The notes under the pieces are model-generated. The model was not told the origin of the DNA, ran no database searches, and was given only the letters and a program-made list of their open reading frames with translations. DNA of 64,000 nt from Solen grandis (lineage: Eukaryota; Mollusca; Bivalvia; Adapedonta; Solenidae), in NCBI GenBank assembly GCA_021229015.1, contig CM037785.1:38870766-38934765 (forward strand). Direction: 5' to 3'. This document shows, in pieces, positions 26,701 through 41,700 of the stretch. A program made the position numbers and the translations under genes. The first letter of the stretch is position 1, and each line of letters starts with the position of its first letter.

Positions 26701-29700
26701 AATGTAAAAAGAGGTTGATGAAATTACTCTGAAACCAATAATTTTCATGACCCTTTTGGACTACTTTTCACTGATATTGGGGATGGTTTGATCTCCATAA
26801 ATTCATCTGACTAAACTATCTATTCAATAGATCTCATGTTTTTATAGCATTTATTCATAACACTTTTAACATCCGCCCAAAAACATTATTTTCTGGAACG
26901 GACTTCTTTTATTTAATGTAATAGATATGGAGCTGACTAAATATGATATCTCCCCAAACATTATCAACATTATCCTGATACCATGACAACCACCCTGAAA
27001 CTACCCTTACGCGTATATACAGAGTGCTAAGAATCAAGGGGGTATCAGTATTATTGTTTAATAATTTTGGTATGCTTCAGCCAGGAATTGAACCCACAAC
27101 CTCCAACTCCTGGGGCAGATGCTTTGTCACCATGATCATCAAGAATGGTGTGGTAGGTATACAAGAGTTTTCTTTGGAACACCTGTGTCACCTACTGATG
27201 GAAAAAGTGTGACAGACAGATGGACAAACGACGGAAAAGTGATCCCTATATGTCACGTCTGCTTACAGCAGATGACACAAAAACAGAATGTTGAAATACC
27301 GCACCTTATCCTCAGTCTCCTGGCTTCCCATCTGGTATTTCTTCATCAACTCTCGGTACTTCGACTTCTCTATCTCCAGCTCCTGTAACACATGGACCAT
27401 GTGATCAACTTATTTGCATACATAATTATTAATATTCATTTGCATATCATATACCACATGATTAGATTACTGTATAATAAATGTTAAACAGGCATTGAAC
27501 TAAATGAGTTCATGTAAATCATTTGCATATAAATTAAGAATATTAATTTGCAAAAAAATCAGATAATGTTTTTTGTTCATTTGCAGATCATCTACAAAAT
27601 CCATACATTTCTGTACTTTTAAGTAGTCCATATTTTCTTTAAAAAATTTAAGAAGTCCATATTTTCTTAAAAAAATAACTTTATTTGATCAATATTAAAA
27701 TAAATTTTGTGGATAGATCTATGTTCCAGGAAGCCTGAAATTGTTGCTAGAGGAAGTTTATACAGTGAATAATGTTTGCTGCAGTTCTACAAAACATAAA
27801 TGATGACCAAGATTTAACAAAGGAATAAAAGGGAGGTAACTGAAAAACATGACATACAACTGGCATTCTTCTATGAAGTAATCTCCCCTTACAAGTAAAA
27901 AAAATCAAAAAATCTCTGTCACCCGCAGGGAATTCACAGTATATCAAAATGCCATCATTTTGAAAAGGAAGCTTGTTAAAAGGTAGCAAAATATAAAAAA
28001 TATATCGATGCCATCCCAGATACTCTTTAGTACTGGAGTATAAATACTTACCATCACAAAACTTTCCTTTAATCTCGTTTCCAGATTCTGCAGTTCCCTT
28101 GCATGTCTTTCCTTTTCCTTCTGTATAGCTGCCTCTAACTGTTTATGGAAAACAATGATTGATTTTTTCCCTAGCTTTGCATTTTCAGTCAATTAATTGT
28201 GGCTGTCTTTTAGTTTAACAAAGTAAGATATTCCTCCACAGAAATAGAGTATGAAAGTATGCTAAAGTCTTAATTCTGATGAGGATATTCAAAACTTCTG
28301 TCTCACATGATACAAATGATACAAATACAGTAAATTTTTTGCAGAAATGAGGTTTTTATTCAAGCTTGATGTAGTACTAGTAACCAAAAGTAAAATCCAT
28401 CAGATTAGAATCCGGCAGAATTTTTGCGTACATGCATCCCCTATTTTCCTAGGTAAACTAGCACATGTGATGCAGTAACTGCAAACAATGGCCATCAACA
28501 ACGATTTTGGCTCCCAATTAAGCACTTGTTGGAGGTACATGAACAACTTGAATGGTGTCTATATATACAGAACTAAGAAACACAGAAAATACATGCATAC
28601 TCTTTTCTCTATTTACATCTATATTATGTTTTTTTTGTTTTTTTTTGTTTTTTGTTTGTTTGTTAACTAATTTTACTTTGAGAATAATGCATTTTCATTT
28701 TACATCCTGATAAGCAATTTTCTTTAATGGCATATTTAATCATTATTCATTTCCAACAATTTGTATTCATGGCATTTTAATTTTACTGATTATGCAAATA
28801 ACATCCTTCTTTGCACATTTTCATCAGAATTTCCTACATAAACATAGTATAAATTACCAAGAAATTTCACTATGTGCTTCCCTAATTTCTAAAATGGCAC
28901 CACACATGGATAAATGTTATTTCAGATAAATCACACACACATCTGATTGGGTATTAAGTTTACTTCGTGCACAAAGGAATTCAAATAATTACGGCAAAAA
29001 CGTTTGTGAGTTAAGCAAGCGGATAAATGATGCTAATAGAATAGGAAATACAAGTAATTTGAATGATTGGTAGGTTTTGTTAAAATGTTTTGTTTTTACA
29101 TTTATTTGTTTGGTTTTATTGCTGTGTCTACAAATGACAGATATTGTGTTGCCTCAGTGTGGTATTACATCCAGTGTCACATTATTCCGACAATAGGTTC
29201 ATCTATCACTCATCAGTCCATAGGCTCATCCCAAATCAAGGGGGGTATACCAGTGCCATTTTCATGACTTTTTAAGTGTTTTTCTTACTTCAATTGTGGA
29301 ACAAGTGTTATGAATTTGTCATGGGTTGGACCAGTACTTCATACCAAGAAATTTTATTAAAATTCCCCTAGTTGGATTCAAACTTACAACCCTCAGATAG
29401 GTAGTCAGTGAAGACAGCAAATGCATCATGGCACCCATTCATGTATTTAAACCTTGAAAAAATAAATAAACTGCATATAGTTGGCAAACTTTCCCATTTA
29501 AATATGATGTAGATTTTACCTTCTCCTGCCAGGAGTCAGCCTCAGCTAATTTTTCCTTGAAACTTTCCCGCAGCTGTTCTATTCTGTTCTGATGTGACGT
29601 GATCATTGCCTCCCTGTAACATGCATGCATGCATAGACAGACAGGCAGACAGACAGACAGATGAAAAGGTGAAAGGGCTTTTTCATCAAGATCTTTGGGA

Positions 29701-32700
29701 ACATACTATATGTATTAGCCTTCAATTTTTTTTCAGCATAGCTATAATACTGATTTTGACCTACTCCTCACCCAATCAAATGTTGGTATGCAAATGAAGC
29801 TGGAGTAAATGCAATTCTATCATTTGCTTGTATAATTTATTTTTAGGATATTTCAACTTAAAATGGGAGTTTCAGGTTGTATATGTCTTTCTACTTGATA
29901 TAACAGGTTTCTATTTTAGTTAAAACATGAAAGGTAACACAGTAATGAAAATTAAACACTTCCATATCAATTGAGAAATGCTGCTTTGGCAATATAATTT
30001 AAAACAACTAAATAAGAAGCAGGCGTATGTTTATTTTCAGATCACAACTTCCCCTAATTTATAAAAGTGGACTCAGTCTTCAGGGGAGGTAACTACTGTG
30101 GAGAATTTATGCAGTCCAGCGGATCTGGAAACAATAATTGAATATATGCGATTTATGATGAATTGTCTTTACATTAAAAAAAAAAAAATCAGCAAGTGCG
30201 TAATATTTAAAGGAAGTTGGTAGATTACCTTTTTTTAAGTTTGTAAATTAAATCTGTTTTGTTATATTGTCTTCACAATACAATCTTATTTATAAACATT
30301 ATTGCTAACATTTCCAACTTTATAATATTTTAATCTGTTTTACATGTTACAATTGACAATTATTTATCTACGCCGAAAATCTTTTTTTAAGATATTTCTT
30401 GTTTTTAAATTTTAAGTTTCAATTGCTTAACTGGATTGACTATTGCTCAATTATAAAATAAATTTGGGAGAACATTCAACACTAAGAACCAACTTCTACA
30501 GGACCTAAATGCGTTAAATCTCTTTTTATTTAGGGTAAGGGAATTGGATTGAAAATTAAATCAATTCATTCCATTAGGAGAAAATTACAAATTCTTGAAA
30601 ACTTGGAATAGTTAGTATATAAATTCCATACAATTTGAAAAAGCCCTTGTTGAGCATGCAGTGACAGTGTGCAGTTGTGAAAGCTTACTCTCTAACCAGT
30701 GGTGTAACCCTTTACTTCTACGCTACTCCATTTTACACAGTGTTAAATAGACTAATTAAAAAACAAGAGAATTCTTTGAAACACAAGAGACACCTGCTGA
30801 CAGACAGACGGACGGATAGAACAGAAAAGTGATCTCTGTGTCACCTCTGCTTACAGCAGGTGACAGAAAAACCAGATCTGACTTAAAGCAATTCTCAGTT
30901 TGAACAAGTTTAACATGAGGATAGTACAAGAGTTGAGTGCAACACTGTTCTATCGTCTACAATCTCTGAATGCAGTTAGAATAGTGTTGCAGTCAGCCCT
31001 TTGTTTGTTAATTTTAACTTTCCTATTTTTTTAAACACCTGGTCATAAAAAACATATATTTCATAAAACCACAAATGAATATAAAAGAAAATATGATCTT
31101 GAAATAAAATCAATAAATGCTCTTTAGATTCCAAGCATTCTAGCACATTATTTATCGTATTATTTCTTTTTCATTCTCCCTCTCATGTATTTTAAATTCC
31201 CCATGAGTCTCAATATGACAATGTGACGTCATTTATTAATTTTTGCAGAGTTAACATAACTTTACATTCAGGAAACATTTATTGCAACGGACATGATAAT
31301 ATTCTATTTTCTATAGTGAAAGATATGAGTATCAGTCATTGATGTTTTTCAGACTTTTCAATAAAAGCATGGAACAAAATGTTATCTACAAATCTCAAAA
31401 CTATTGCTGATATTCTATTTAGGCAGGAAATTACCATGGCTTCAATAGTCCAACTAATTGTAAAATGATGTATCTGAGTTGTTCAGAGTTATTTGTGGTG
31501 ACTGCAGATTGATTTTTACATAGAACCAACTGTTCATTGAAATAAAATAATTAAATAATCATGTAAAATGATGCATTTACTGATAAGAAAGAGAGAGAAT
31601 TGCAAATAAACATACAAGTTGTTCCACCTACAATTTATTTCCACATAATCACACAAATTGCTCATGTGTATATATATATTTTTTTTTTCAGACAGTATTT
31701 TATTAAAAACAAATGAGAAAGGTTACAGCAAAAAAAAAAAAAAAAAAAAAAAAATTAAATGAAAATATAAATAATTAAAAATAGTCTAAGAATGATATAA
31801 AAAAAACAACAACAACAAAACAAAAAGAAACTTAGTAACAATGGTTGTATATTGTGCTAAGAAATGTAAAAATCTTATCAACATCCCATGCATTTGTTGT
31901 TGTTTTTTTTTATCAATTTTATGGTTGAAGCTATTTTTCATACACTCTGACACACTTACCTTTCTTGCTTAAGATTATCAATCTCTTCCTTAGCCCTAAA
32001 AAATGATTCCTTCAATTCTTTGGTCTCACCTGAAAGAAAAAGTGAGAAAAAAGAATCAAACCTGTGTCAAAAGTCACCAGTACTTAGCAATGATGTATGC
32101 ATATGTGAGTCAAGAAAAATCTTGTTCTTTGTTTACATTAATCCATCCAGAGAGTCCCTGTACCTGGAAAAGTCATAAATAGAGTTCAAACCCACAACCA
32201 TTAGATCTGAAGTTATATTACCACCCGATCACAGCATCCCTCTCATCTTCTTCCCTGAATTACTGGTACAAAGAAATAGGGGTAAGCCATATATATTACA
32301 ATCAAGGATCCTAAAAACCGATTTTTTACCGGTTTTGACCGATTTTGATCTCAATCGACCGGTTCAGATTTCAAAAAGTACCAAAAAAATCGGTCGAAAA
32401 AAAATCCATAATCCTCGTCTAAAACTTTCAAAATCGGTCCAAACGGTTCATAATAGTCTCTCTTACACACCAATTGACCTACTTCTTGAATTTCCGGTGT
32501 GCCCTCGGGGCAGGTGTCAGTTGTAATTTACAATATTACAATAGATGTATATCTTAATATGATATATATATATAATGTATATGATTTCTAATATTGCAAA
32601 TATATTGTGTTTTAGTAGATGAATACTGTTAAATATTAAGTAAATGTAATAAATAGAAATAAATAGCAAATATGTTTATACAACCCTAAATCTATGTATT

Positions 32701-35700
32701 ATCTTTATTCTAAAGTAAATTTCACAACTTCAGGAGAACAATTGCACAATGGTTATGCAGTATTCATAAACAAGCTATTATGGTTAAGTGATAATGGTTA
32801 CTATAAGAATGAACGGAAACTTGAAGTCAAAACATTAGTTGAAAAGTTAAGGTAAAGAATTTTGAGTTAGCACCTTAACAAAAAGCTCAAAATATGAAAA
32901 TACCTTAAAATAATTTCAAATAAAAGATGAGTCCACATCGAGTCCACATCTTTTATGTATGTTTTGATATTAGGCAATGTTATGTGTTGTGTGATCACTT
33001 TTTAAAAGAATATAAGAATCAGGAAAATTCCCATTTCTTATATTGGTCAGACCGTTCATAAAGCAGCACAAACACAGTGAGTAAAACTGAGTAACAGTTA
33101 CAGAGAATGTTTATGCCTGCTTAACTCAATTAAAATGAATACAACTTCTCAACTGAGATAAAAATAAATTGTAAAATAAAGTTTGAAATTATATTACGTT
33201 CAAATAACGCAATATTAGGTCCAAATATCGCAATATATTGCAATATCATTTTTGCCTTCAATACCCAGCCCTACAAAGAAGTTTCACCATGTTCCTTATG
33301 ATGAATTTAAAGGTAAAGACTATTGCAAGTAACTCACTGATGGTTTTGGAAGTTTTCCTACTGAGGTCGGCCTCGGCCTGCTGCTGTTGTTCAAACTTGT
33401 TCTGCAGCTCCTTTAGTTCTCGTCGGGCACCCATCAGGTCCGACTCCTTCTTCTGGAGGTCCGACTTTAATCTGGGGAGACGAGGAGATGTTTGGATATC
33501 ATCTCATCATCATCATCATCATCATCATCAAATACATTCATACTGATACCATCATCAGTATTATAACAAGGGTTGTCAGAACGACACATATGCCCCCCTT
33601 TGCTTCCCTCACTCCCACTGAGGTCACTTTGACCTTGACCATTGACCAAGTGACCCAAAAATCAATAGGGGTCATCTACTAGCCATGACCAATCACCCTA
33701 TGAAGTTTGACGAATGATGGCCCAAGCATTCTCCACTTATTGACCGGAAACAATTTTCACATATGAGGTCACTGTGACCTTGACCTTTGACCAAGTAACC
33801 CAAAAATCATCTACTGGTAATGCACACTCTCAAAAATCAATAGGGTTCATCTACTGATCATGACCAACGTCCATACCAAGTTTGAAGTTCCTAGGCCCAG
33901 GTCGTTCAGTTTAATTTGATTATTGATTACGGATAAACATGCATTAGGTCATGCCATTTTTCAAAATTTCAAGCCCATTAATCAAGCAGTAAATGAAGGT
34001 CACTGTGACCTTGATCTTTGACCAAGTGACTCCAAAAACAATTAGGGTTCATCTACTAGTCATGATCAATCTCCAGACTAAGTTTGAAGTTCCTAGGCCT
34101 AGGCGTTCCTAAGTTATTGATTGGAAACTGTTTGGTCTACGGACCGACCGATGGACCGACCAACTGACAGGTGCAAAGCAATATGCCCCCTCTTCTTCGA
34201 AGGGTGGGGGGCATGATTATTGACATCAACATATCAATGCCATTATTTCTATCACCCTCATTTCATGTACCTCCAAGTAATCATTTCATAATTCCTATTG
34301 CAGTCATCATCATAATCATCATCATTACTGAAGAATAAACAAAGCAGACGTCATTATTTTCAAGGTCATTATTTTCACTACATATGAGTTATCTTTAAAG
34401 TGAAGAGTTAAATCCCAGGACTTACTTTTGTGTAGTCATTTCTAAGGCTTGTTCTTTCCGTCTATGAGTGGTGGCAAGTTCTTCAACTTCTGATGTTTTA
34501 GTCCTAAACAGACAAAATGCATGGTTTTATGGTCATAAGCGCTTGTACCAAAAATAATATAAATCTGTTAACTCTACCACGCATCATTTTTTTTCAAGCA
34601 AATCAAAGGGGGCCATATATTTAACTCCATACCCAAAATATTCAAATCTAAAATTTAATTATTCTAAAAGAATCGTGCCCCATGAAAATAAGTTGATTTC
34701 ACAGTCAAGGTTTTGTCCAATTCTGTTGACCTATGCAATTCTAGGCTATTTAAGGAATTTGGTCCATGATCAAAGAATATTAAAATATCAAAAATCCTCC
34801 CACCAGGATTTATCCTGCTCTGTTTATCAAGGCATCAAAATAGTCTATATGATTACATGGGTTAATCTATAATAAAGATGGTGATTTCACTCTGAGACAG
34901 AAATGGCCTTCAAATTACACTTACTTATACTGTTCCTTAAACTGGTGGGACTCCATTTGTAGGCTCCTGGCCTTCTCTATTGCATCATCCAACTCCTTCC
35001 TCAACCCTGAAACAAGCACATACAATTTCTTAATGTCCAGCTTCTGTAATATTGAAAATGTGGTCCAGTGATTGTGTGTTTATTTGGTTTTAAAGTCCCG
35101 CTGACAGATTTCAATCATTTGGAGACTATGTCTATTTGAGACAGATATAGTGCTGCCACACTGCAGTATCACACAATAGATATTTGGCATGGAACCCCAT
35201 TAAGTCCTGACATTAACCTGACACAGGGCCAACCAGTCCTTAAAGTACCAATATATACTGAGCTATAAGCAAGGGCATTACTGTATACTAGTACCATTTT
35301 TATTTTATGACTTAAATATGTCATGGCCAGGGATTGAACCTACAACCTCTCAATTCCGGGGGCAGATGCTCTGACCACATGGTCACCAGGGACCGGTGGT
35401 CCTGTGACTGCGTTCAATGAATACAGATTGAGTTGCTAGATTGACTCTCACTTGGTAAAATCATTTTTCAAGGCCTTTTTAGGTGCAAAGTACTGGTCCA
35501 ACCCAAGAACCATCAAGACCGTTAATTATAAGTTTTTAAAAAAATATTCCCAATCTGGCGCAAGAGAATCATGTGTGTCATTAACAGTAAAAAATAGTTA
35601 TACATAATAATCCCAGGTCCAGTATAAAAATCTGTTCAGTATGACTGAATTTAACAGTGTTCTGAAAAACTGTAAACACTAGTATGATCAGATCTCATAC

Positions 35701-38700
35701 CAGATAAAACAACGCAAGAATCCTGTCCTTTTTGATCAAACTGCTCTGCTTGCAATCTCATGAATAAAACAACATATCAATGCATTGTGACTGGGCAAGA
35801 ATACCAAATAAATGGATTCTATAATTGTAAAATGGTGTCATATACTTGATTACATGTAAAAATTACAGGATACAATACATAGGACAGACAGGGATACCAT
35901 CAGAGATCAATAGTATGAACATCAAGCAGACATACCATCCAAAACTGATGTTAAACCTGTTTCATGTCCATACACACCAAATGGACATACGTCAGATGAC
36001 ATTACAATCATTATCTTAGCATTGGCAGCATGAAATTTGAATATAAATCTGTGAACTGGAGAAAGTTTTAGTGAGGCTTTGAAAGCACAATATCCAAGGG
36101 AGTCTTAACTTAATTCAGTAAAGCGAGTGAAAAGGACAGTATGGCGCAGTATGACACTGTGGTTACTTTGAACAAATTAAAGATAGCATTTCACACCTTA
36201 CATGTCACATCAAACAGTCTAAATGTTCACGTATAATTACCAAATGTGTATGTCCATTTTGTAAAAAAACGCTACACCAGTTAACAAAACCAGAGAAGAT
36301 ATATCATGTCAATGTACCACAAATATTCCCAATCCTACACAAGGAAACCAAGGAAATTAAGCATTATACTTTCAAACCCCAAATTATCAAATGACAGAAG
36401 TGGATACCTCCTTTTGAAGGTATACATAAGCTTATATTTGTAATAAATCAACTACCTATAACATGGAAGAGGATAACACTTCAGCAAGAAAAGAAACTAC
36501 AAAGATCACAACAAAACCCAAGCCGCCAGCAAAAGTATTCAATACTGCATCAAGAAAAGAAACAACAACAAACCCAATACGCCAGCAGAAAAACAATAAC
36601 AAAACTGATAGTGGGAATGATTTGCTGAGTGAAACACTGATATCTTATAATAATTATTGAGACATCTAGACAAAATCATCATCAATATCATCATCATCAG
36701 AATCCTCACTGGATTCCTCCAGCAGTGCCTCCATTGAATAGGAGGGCCATGATTGCCCTGGATAGCTGCCTGAGTATAGGTTACCCAAGGAACATCAGTC
36801 TGTATTAAAACATTTGAAATCTGGCCAGTATTTTTGAAGGAAATGATCCCTGCAAAGTTTTATCAAATTCTGTCTAGCAGTTTCAGAGGTCATTTAAGTT
36901 TTCAATATATACATTTAAGGCAAATTAGTCCTGCCCATTGCAGCCATGTCTTTTTATGGATCAGAATAATTTCAGCAACTTTTGTGAAGCTTCACCCAAG
37001 GATCATCCCTGCCAAATGTAATTAAATTCTGTCCAGTGGTTTCAGCGAAGATGTCGTTTAAAGATTTCACTATATACATATAGAGAAAATTAGCCCCGCC
37101 CCTGGCGGCCATGTTTTTTTATGATCGGAATAATTTTAACAACTTTTGTGAAGCCTCACTAAAGACTCATCCTTGCCAAATTAAATCGAATTCTGTCCAG
37201 CGGTTTTGGAGGAGATGTCGCTTAAAGATTTCACTATATATATTTAAGGCAAATTAGCCCTCCCCTGGTGGCAATGTTTTTTTTCGGATCGGAATAATTT
37301 TAGCAATCTTGGTAGAGGGTCACCCAAGGAATATCTGTACCAAAACATTTGAATCTGGCCAGTAGTTTTGAAGGAGATGATTTTTAAAGTTTTCATAATG
37401 CCATGGTAACCGGAGTTCTGCATGGATCAAGTTTATTTTAGCAACTTTTGTGAAGCTAATAAATTCACCCAAGGATCATCCCTGCCAAATTTAATCTAAT
37501 TCTGTCAAGTGGTTTCAGAGGAGATGTCGTTTAAAGCAAATTGTTGATGATGCACGTTGCACGATTGATGACAACGGATGACGGATGCAGGGTGATCCTA
37601 ATAGCTCACCATGAGCACTTCGTGCTCAGGTGAACTAAAAACCATTTAGTGAAGTTCCCAGCATTACAATAACCTGCCTTAAGGGGTCAATCATAGGATC
37701 AAGATAAAGTGACCACTTAACAGAGGGGGTTGTTAAATAAAGGTTAAGTATATAACAAAATGCTAATTTGGTAATATCAAAACTGACTGCTAAATGCAGG
37801 TTGACAGCTTAATACAGGTGGTTGCTAATACAGGTTCAACTGTGGAGTATTAAAACAACATCACAATATTGTAAAACAACATCACAATATTGTAAATTAT
37901 TATTGGTAATTATTTAGAGTACTGGTATTCAAGCAAGATCATAAATTTCATATATATTATGTTATATTATAAAGAATGTTCAAACAAAATTATATAAAGT
38001 ACCCAAACAATGATAACATAACATTGACTGTATAATGTACTTTGTTTTTAATAAAAGAATAACAATGATTACTTTTAATATCATGTTTGTATTTCATCAA
38101 TCTCATTAAAATCAGATTCAGTATGTTAACCGGATCTGACCACATCGTATAGAGGGTCGTCTCAGATTGACCTTTGTATAAGCTGATCAAATCAGCGGCT
38201 ACAGAATCGTTCGGAATATCAGGAGGAAGTAACCACATCAATCTCTCAACAGAGTAGAAAGGTATGTAATCGGCCAGTTAGCTCATTCAGCTAGAGCATT
38301 CGCCCTGAAAACAAAAGGCCCTGGGTTCGAGCCCCGGTCAAGCTGCACATTTTTCTCGCCCTGTGACAAATGTTAATTAACCGAAGTCAGTTAGAAATGT
38401 GCTATTTAATTGGTTTAAAAGCGAGCACTTGTTTATGCATATAAATTACTAAATGGTCAATCTGACATGACCCCTAATGCGATGTTGTCAGATCCTAATC
38501 GCGGATAGTAGAGGAGTGTAAATTAGGGTATGATTTTAATGAGATTGATATCTCACACACATGTATCAAGCGCTGACCAAAGAGCACAAAATACAGAAAT
38601 AAAAGAAGATGCAAAAGTTTTATGCACAGCCCTCAATATGTTTATTTTTAGATATATCACACGACTTAGAGTCATATTCATTCAAATTACTTCAGGGATT

Positions 38701-41700
38701 AAAATCTGATAAAATATCACTGCATTACAGATCTTGTTCAGATGGATATTAACGCAAATACAGTGCAGTTCAAATCTACCACATTTGGAGTTTGTATTTC
38801 TCTCCAACTTCAAAGAACTTAAAAGAATCTAAGTCTAAGCCAGTAATTAAACTTAAATTTTGGAATTGGATAGACAAACAGACTCAAAATGTTAGCACCT
38901 ACACACCTAGGACAAGACTGTGCAAAAAAAAAAAGTCTCAATTCCAAAGGGTGACAAGAAAAGTAAGCTGCATCTCCCTCCAAAGTTTAATCAATAGAAA
39001 ACTCAACACCAGCTTTCCCTTGCACACTAAACTGTCTTCTGAAGCTGACAAGGCAGAACATCTCTCTTGCCATGTTTTATTCACTGGAAAATTGATAGTG
39101 GGGATGATTTGTTGAGTGGAACACCAATATTTCACCACGATTATTGAGACTTCTAGACATTTATTGAGTTCCCCTATCCACAGTAAGACTTGTAAATCAG
39201 CGAGGAAAGTGATATGGCACTTTTTTTTTTTATTGTATTCCAGAATTGTGGTAGAATTTCCGCTGTGAAATACTGTAGAATGTATTTTATTCATTTGAGA
39301 AATAAAATATTTTATGCATTGATTTTTTTTATAATGGAACACTTTTAATCAAATATATGTTTATATGATTAAACACAAACCAGTCATTTCAGGAACAGAA
39401 AATGTGTTGATTTTCAACAAGGTTTGGAGGGTGCAACCAAATTATTACTGAGTGGTGAGCACTTTAGAAAATGTGCTTAACTTACTTTCTTTAGCATTCT
39501 CTTGTTCTGAACACTTTGACTGCAGCATTACATTTTCTGGAAGTTGAATCAAAATCATAATGTATCTTTCATTTAAAATACTTAAAAAATATCTATAAAT
39601 GAATCTTTCTTCTTTTAAAATTACCAGTCAAAATCAGACCCAAAAATGATATTGATGGGTTTCAAATCTTAAAAAGATCTTAATGTTAATTAACAATTTA
39701 AGTTACTTAAATTTTTTTTATAGCATTGATTAGTTACAATTAATTTGGCTTACCAATGATAAAGTTATACTATATATTTAATTCTAACAGGATCAAAAAA
39801 CAAAGCTATATATAAACATAGAAGGCTTGTGGCTTGCATTATTTTCCGATATATGCACAGTTAAAAAAATAATGTATATTATATGACATCATATGAGTTC
39901 TAAAGTAAAGCATAATAAAATAAACAGACAGATTTATATCACTTTTGCAGTGACTGGGAAAGACATGCGCCTTGCGCCATAGTCACATTAAAGATAAAAA
40001 TTTCGCATCGTTTTTTGCACTGGATGCGCCCCCTTTTCAGTCTGACTCAATACAGTCTACTTAAACAAGAGGGCCATGATGGCCCTGAATCGCTCACCTG
40101 AGTACCATTGCTTCAACTGATGTCAAGGTTTTTAAACAGACAAGGATTCTGATATAACTTAATCTAAAACATTTTACCCCTGACAATACTACACACCAAA
40201 TACCTAAGCAATGGGCCATATGGTTTCAGAGAAGACTTGGGCGCAGGGTCATTTATCACCGTAGGGCCAAGACTTTGAAAATCTTTGTAATGAACCATTA
40301 GATGCTACTACATACCAAAAATCTTAGCTCTAGGCCTTATTGATTCATAGAAGAAGATTTTTTAAGATTTTCCTATTTAACTCTATGTAAAACAAGTGAC
40401 CCCTGGTGTGGGGTCATTTATCACCATTGGGCTATGATTTGTACAATCTTGGTAGTGGCCCATAAGATGATGCTCATACCAAATATCTAAGCTCTAGGCC
40501 TTATGGATTCATGAAGAAGATTTTTTAAGATTTTCCTATATAACTCTTGTAAAACAAGTGACCCCTGGTGCGGGGTCATTTATCACCATAGGGCTATGAT
40601 TTGTACAATCTTGGTAGTGGCCCATAAGATGATGCTTCACACCAAATATCTAAGCTCTAGGCCTTATGCATTCATGGAAGAAGATTTTTTAAGATTTTCC
40701 TATATAACTCTATGTAAAACAAGTGACCCCTGGTGCGGGGTCATTTATCACCATAGGGCTATGATTTGTACAATCTTGGTAGTGGCCCATAAGATGATGC
40801 TACATACCAAAAATCAAAAGGTTAGGCCTTGTGGTTTCGGAGAAGAAGATTTTTTAAGATTTTTCCTATATAACTCTATGTAAAACAAGTGACCCCTGGT
40901 GCGGGGTCATTTATCACCATAGGGCTATGATTTGTACAATCTTGGTAGTGGCCCATAAGATGATGCTACATACCAAAAATCAAAAGGTTAGGCCTTGTGG
41001 TTTCGGAGAAGAAGATTTTTTCAAGTTTTTCCTATATTAGCCTATGTGAAATCAAGTGACCCCTGGGGCGGGGCCAATTTTGACCCCAGGGTCATAATTT
41101 GTACAATCCTGGTAGAGAGTCATAAGATCATGCTACATACCAAAAATCAAAAGGCTAGGCCTTGTGGTTTCAGAGAAGAAGATTTTTTAAATTTTCATTT
41201 TTAAAATCTATTTTTAGCTCCTGTGACCTAATTATGCGATGGACCAGAACCATTTATACAACTTTAGTAGAGCTTCATCCAAGGAACATTCCTGCAAAAT
41301 ATTTTTCAAATTGGCCTAGCCGTTTAGGAGGAGATGTTGTTTGAAGCAATTGTTGACGCCGGATGCACGCACGCACGCACGCACGCACGCCGGACAAAAG
41401 GCGATCAGAAAAGCTCACCTTGAGCACGTTGTGCTCATGTGAGCTAAAAAAGCGTAAATACGAACATAGTCTGAGCCCGACAGAGGGGAATTCCATTTCT
41501 AAATATAACATATTGTAGAGAGGGATAGACATTATTGATTCATTAAGGCATTTGTGTATCAACCAATCAGACTTTTGTCTTTTTCGCGTAAGAATCCAAG
41601 AGGGATAGGATGTATAATCGAGGCATTGTTGCCAGGTGTTTTGCAGTGTTCGATTGCATTTACATGTGACAAATGTTCTTCTGCTTCCGCAAGTCAGATG

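Noticed and set aside
33238..33546. 102-codon plus-strand frame with a His run
   Set aside because: Antisense of gene B exon 5 plus a (CAT)n microsatellite.
38268..38343. Functional tRNA gene
   Set aside because: A-box, B-box, D-arm and T-arm are present, but the acceptor stem does not pair; it lies inside a fold-back element.
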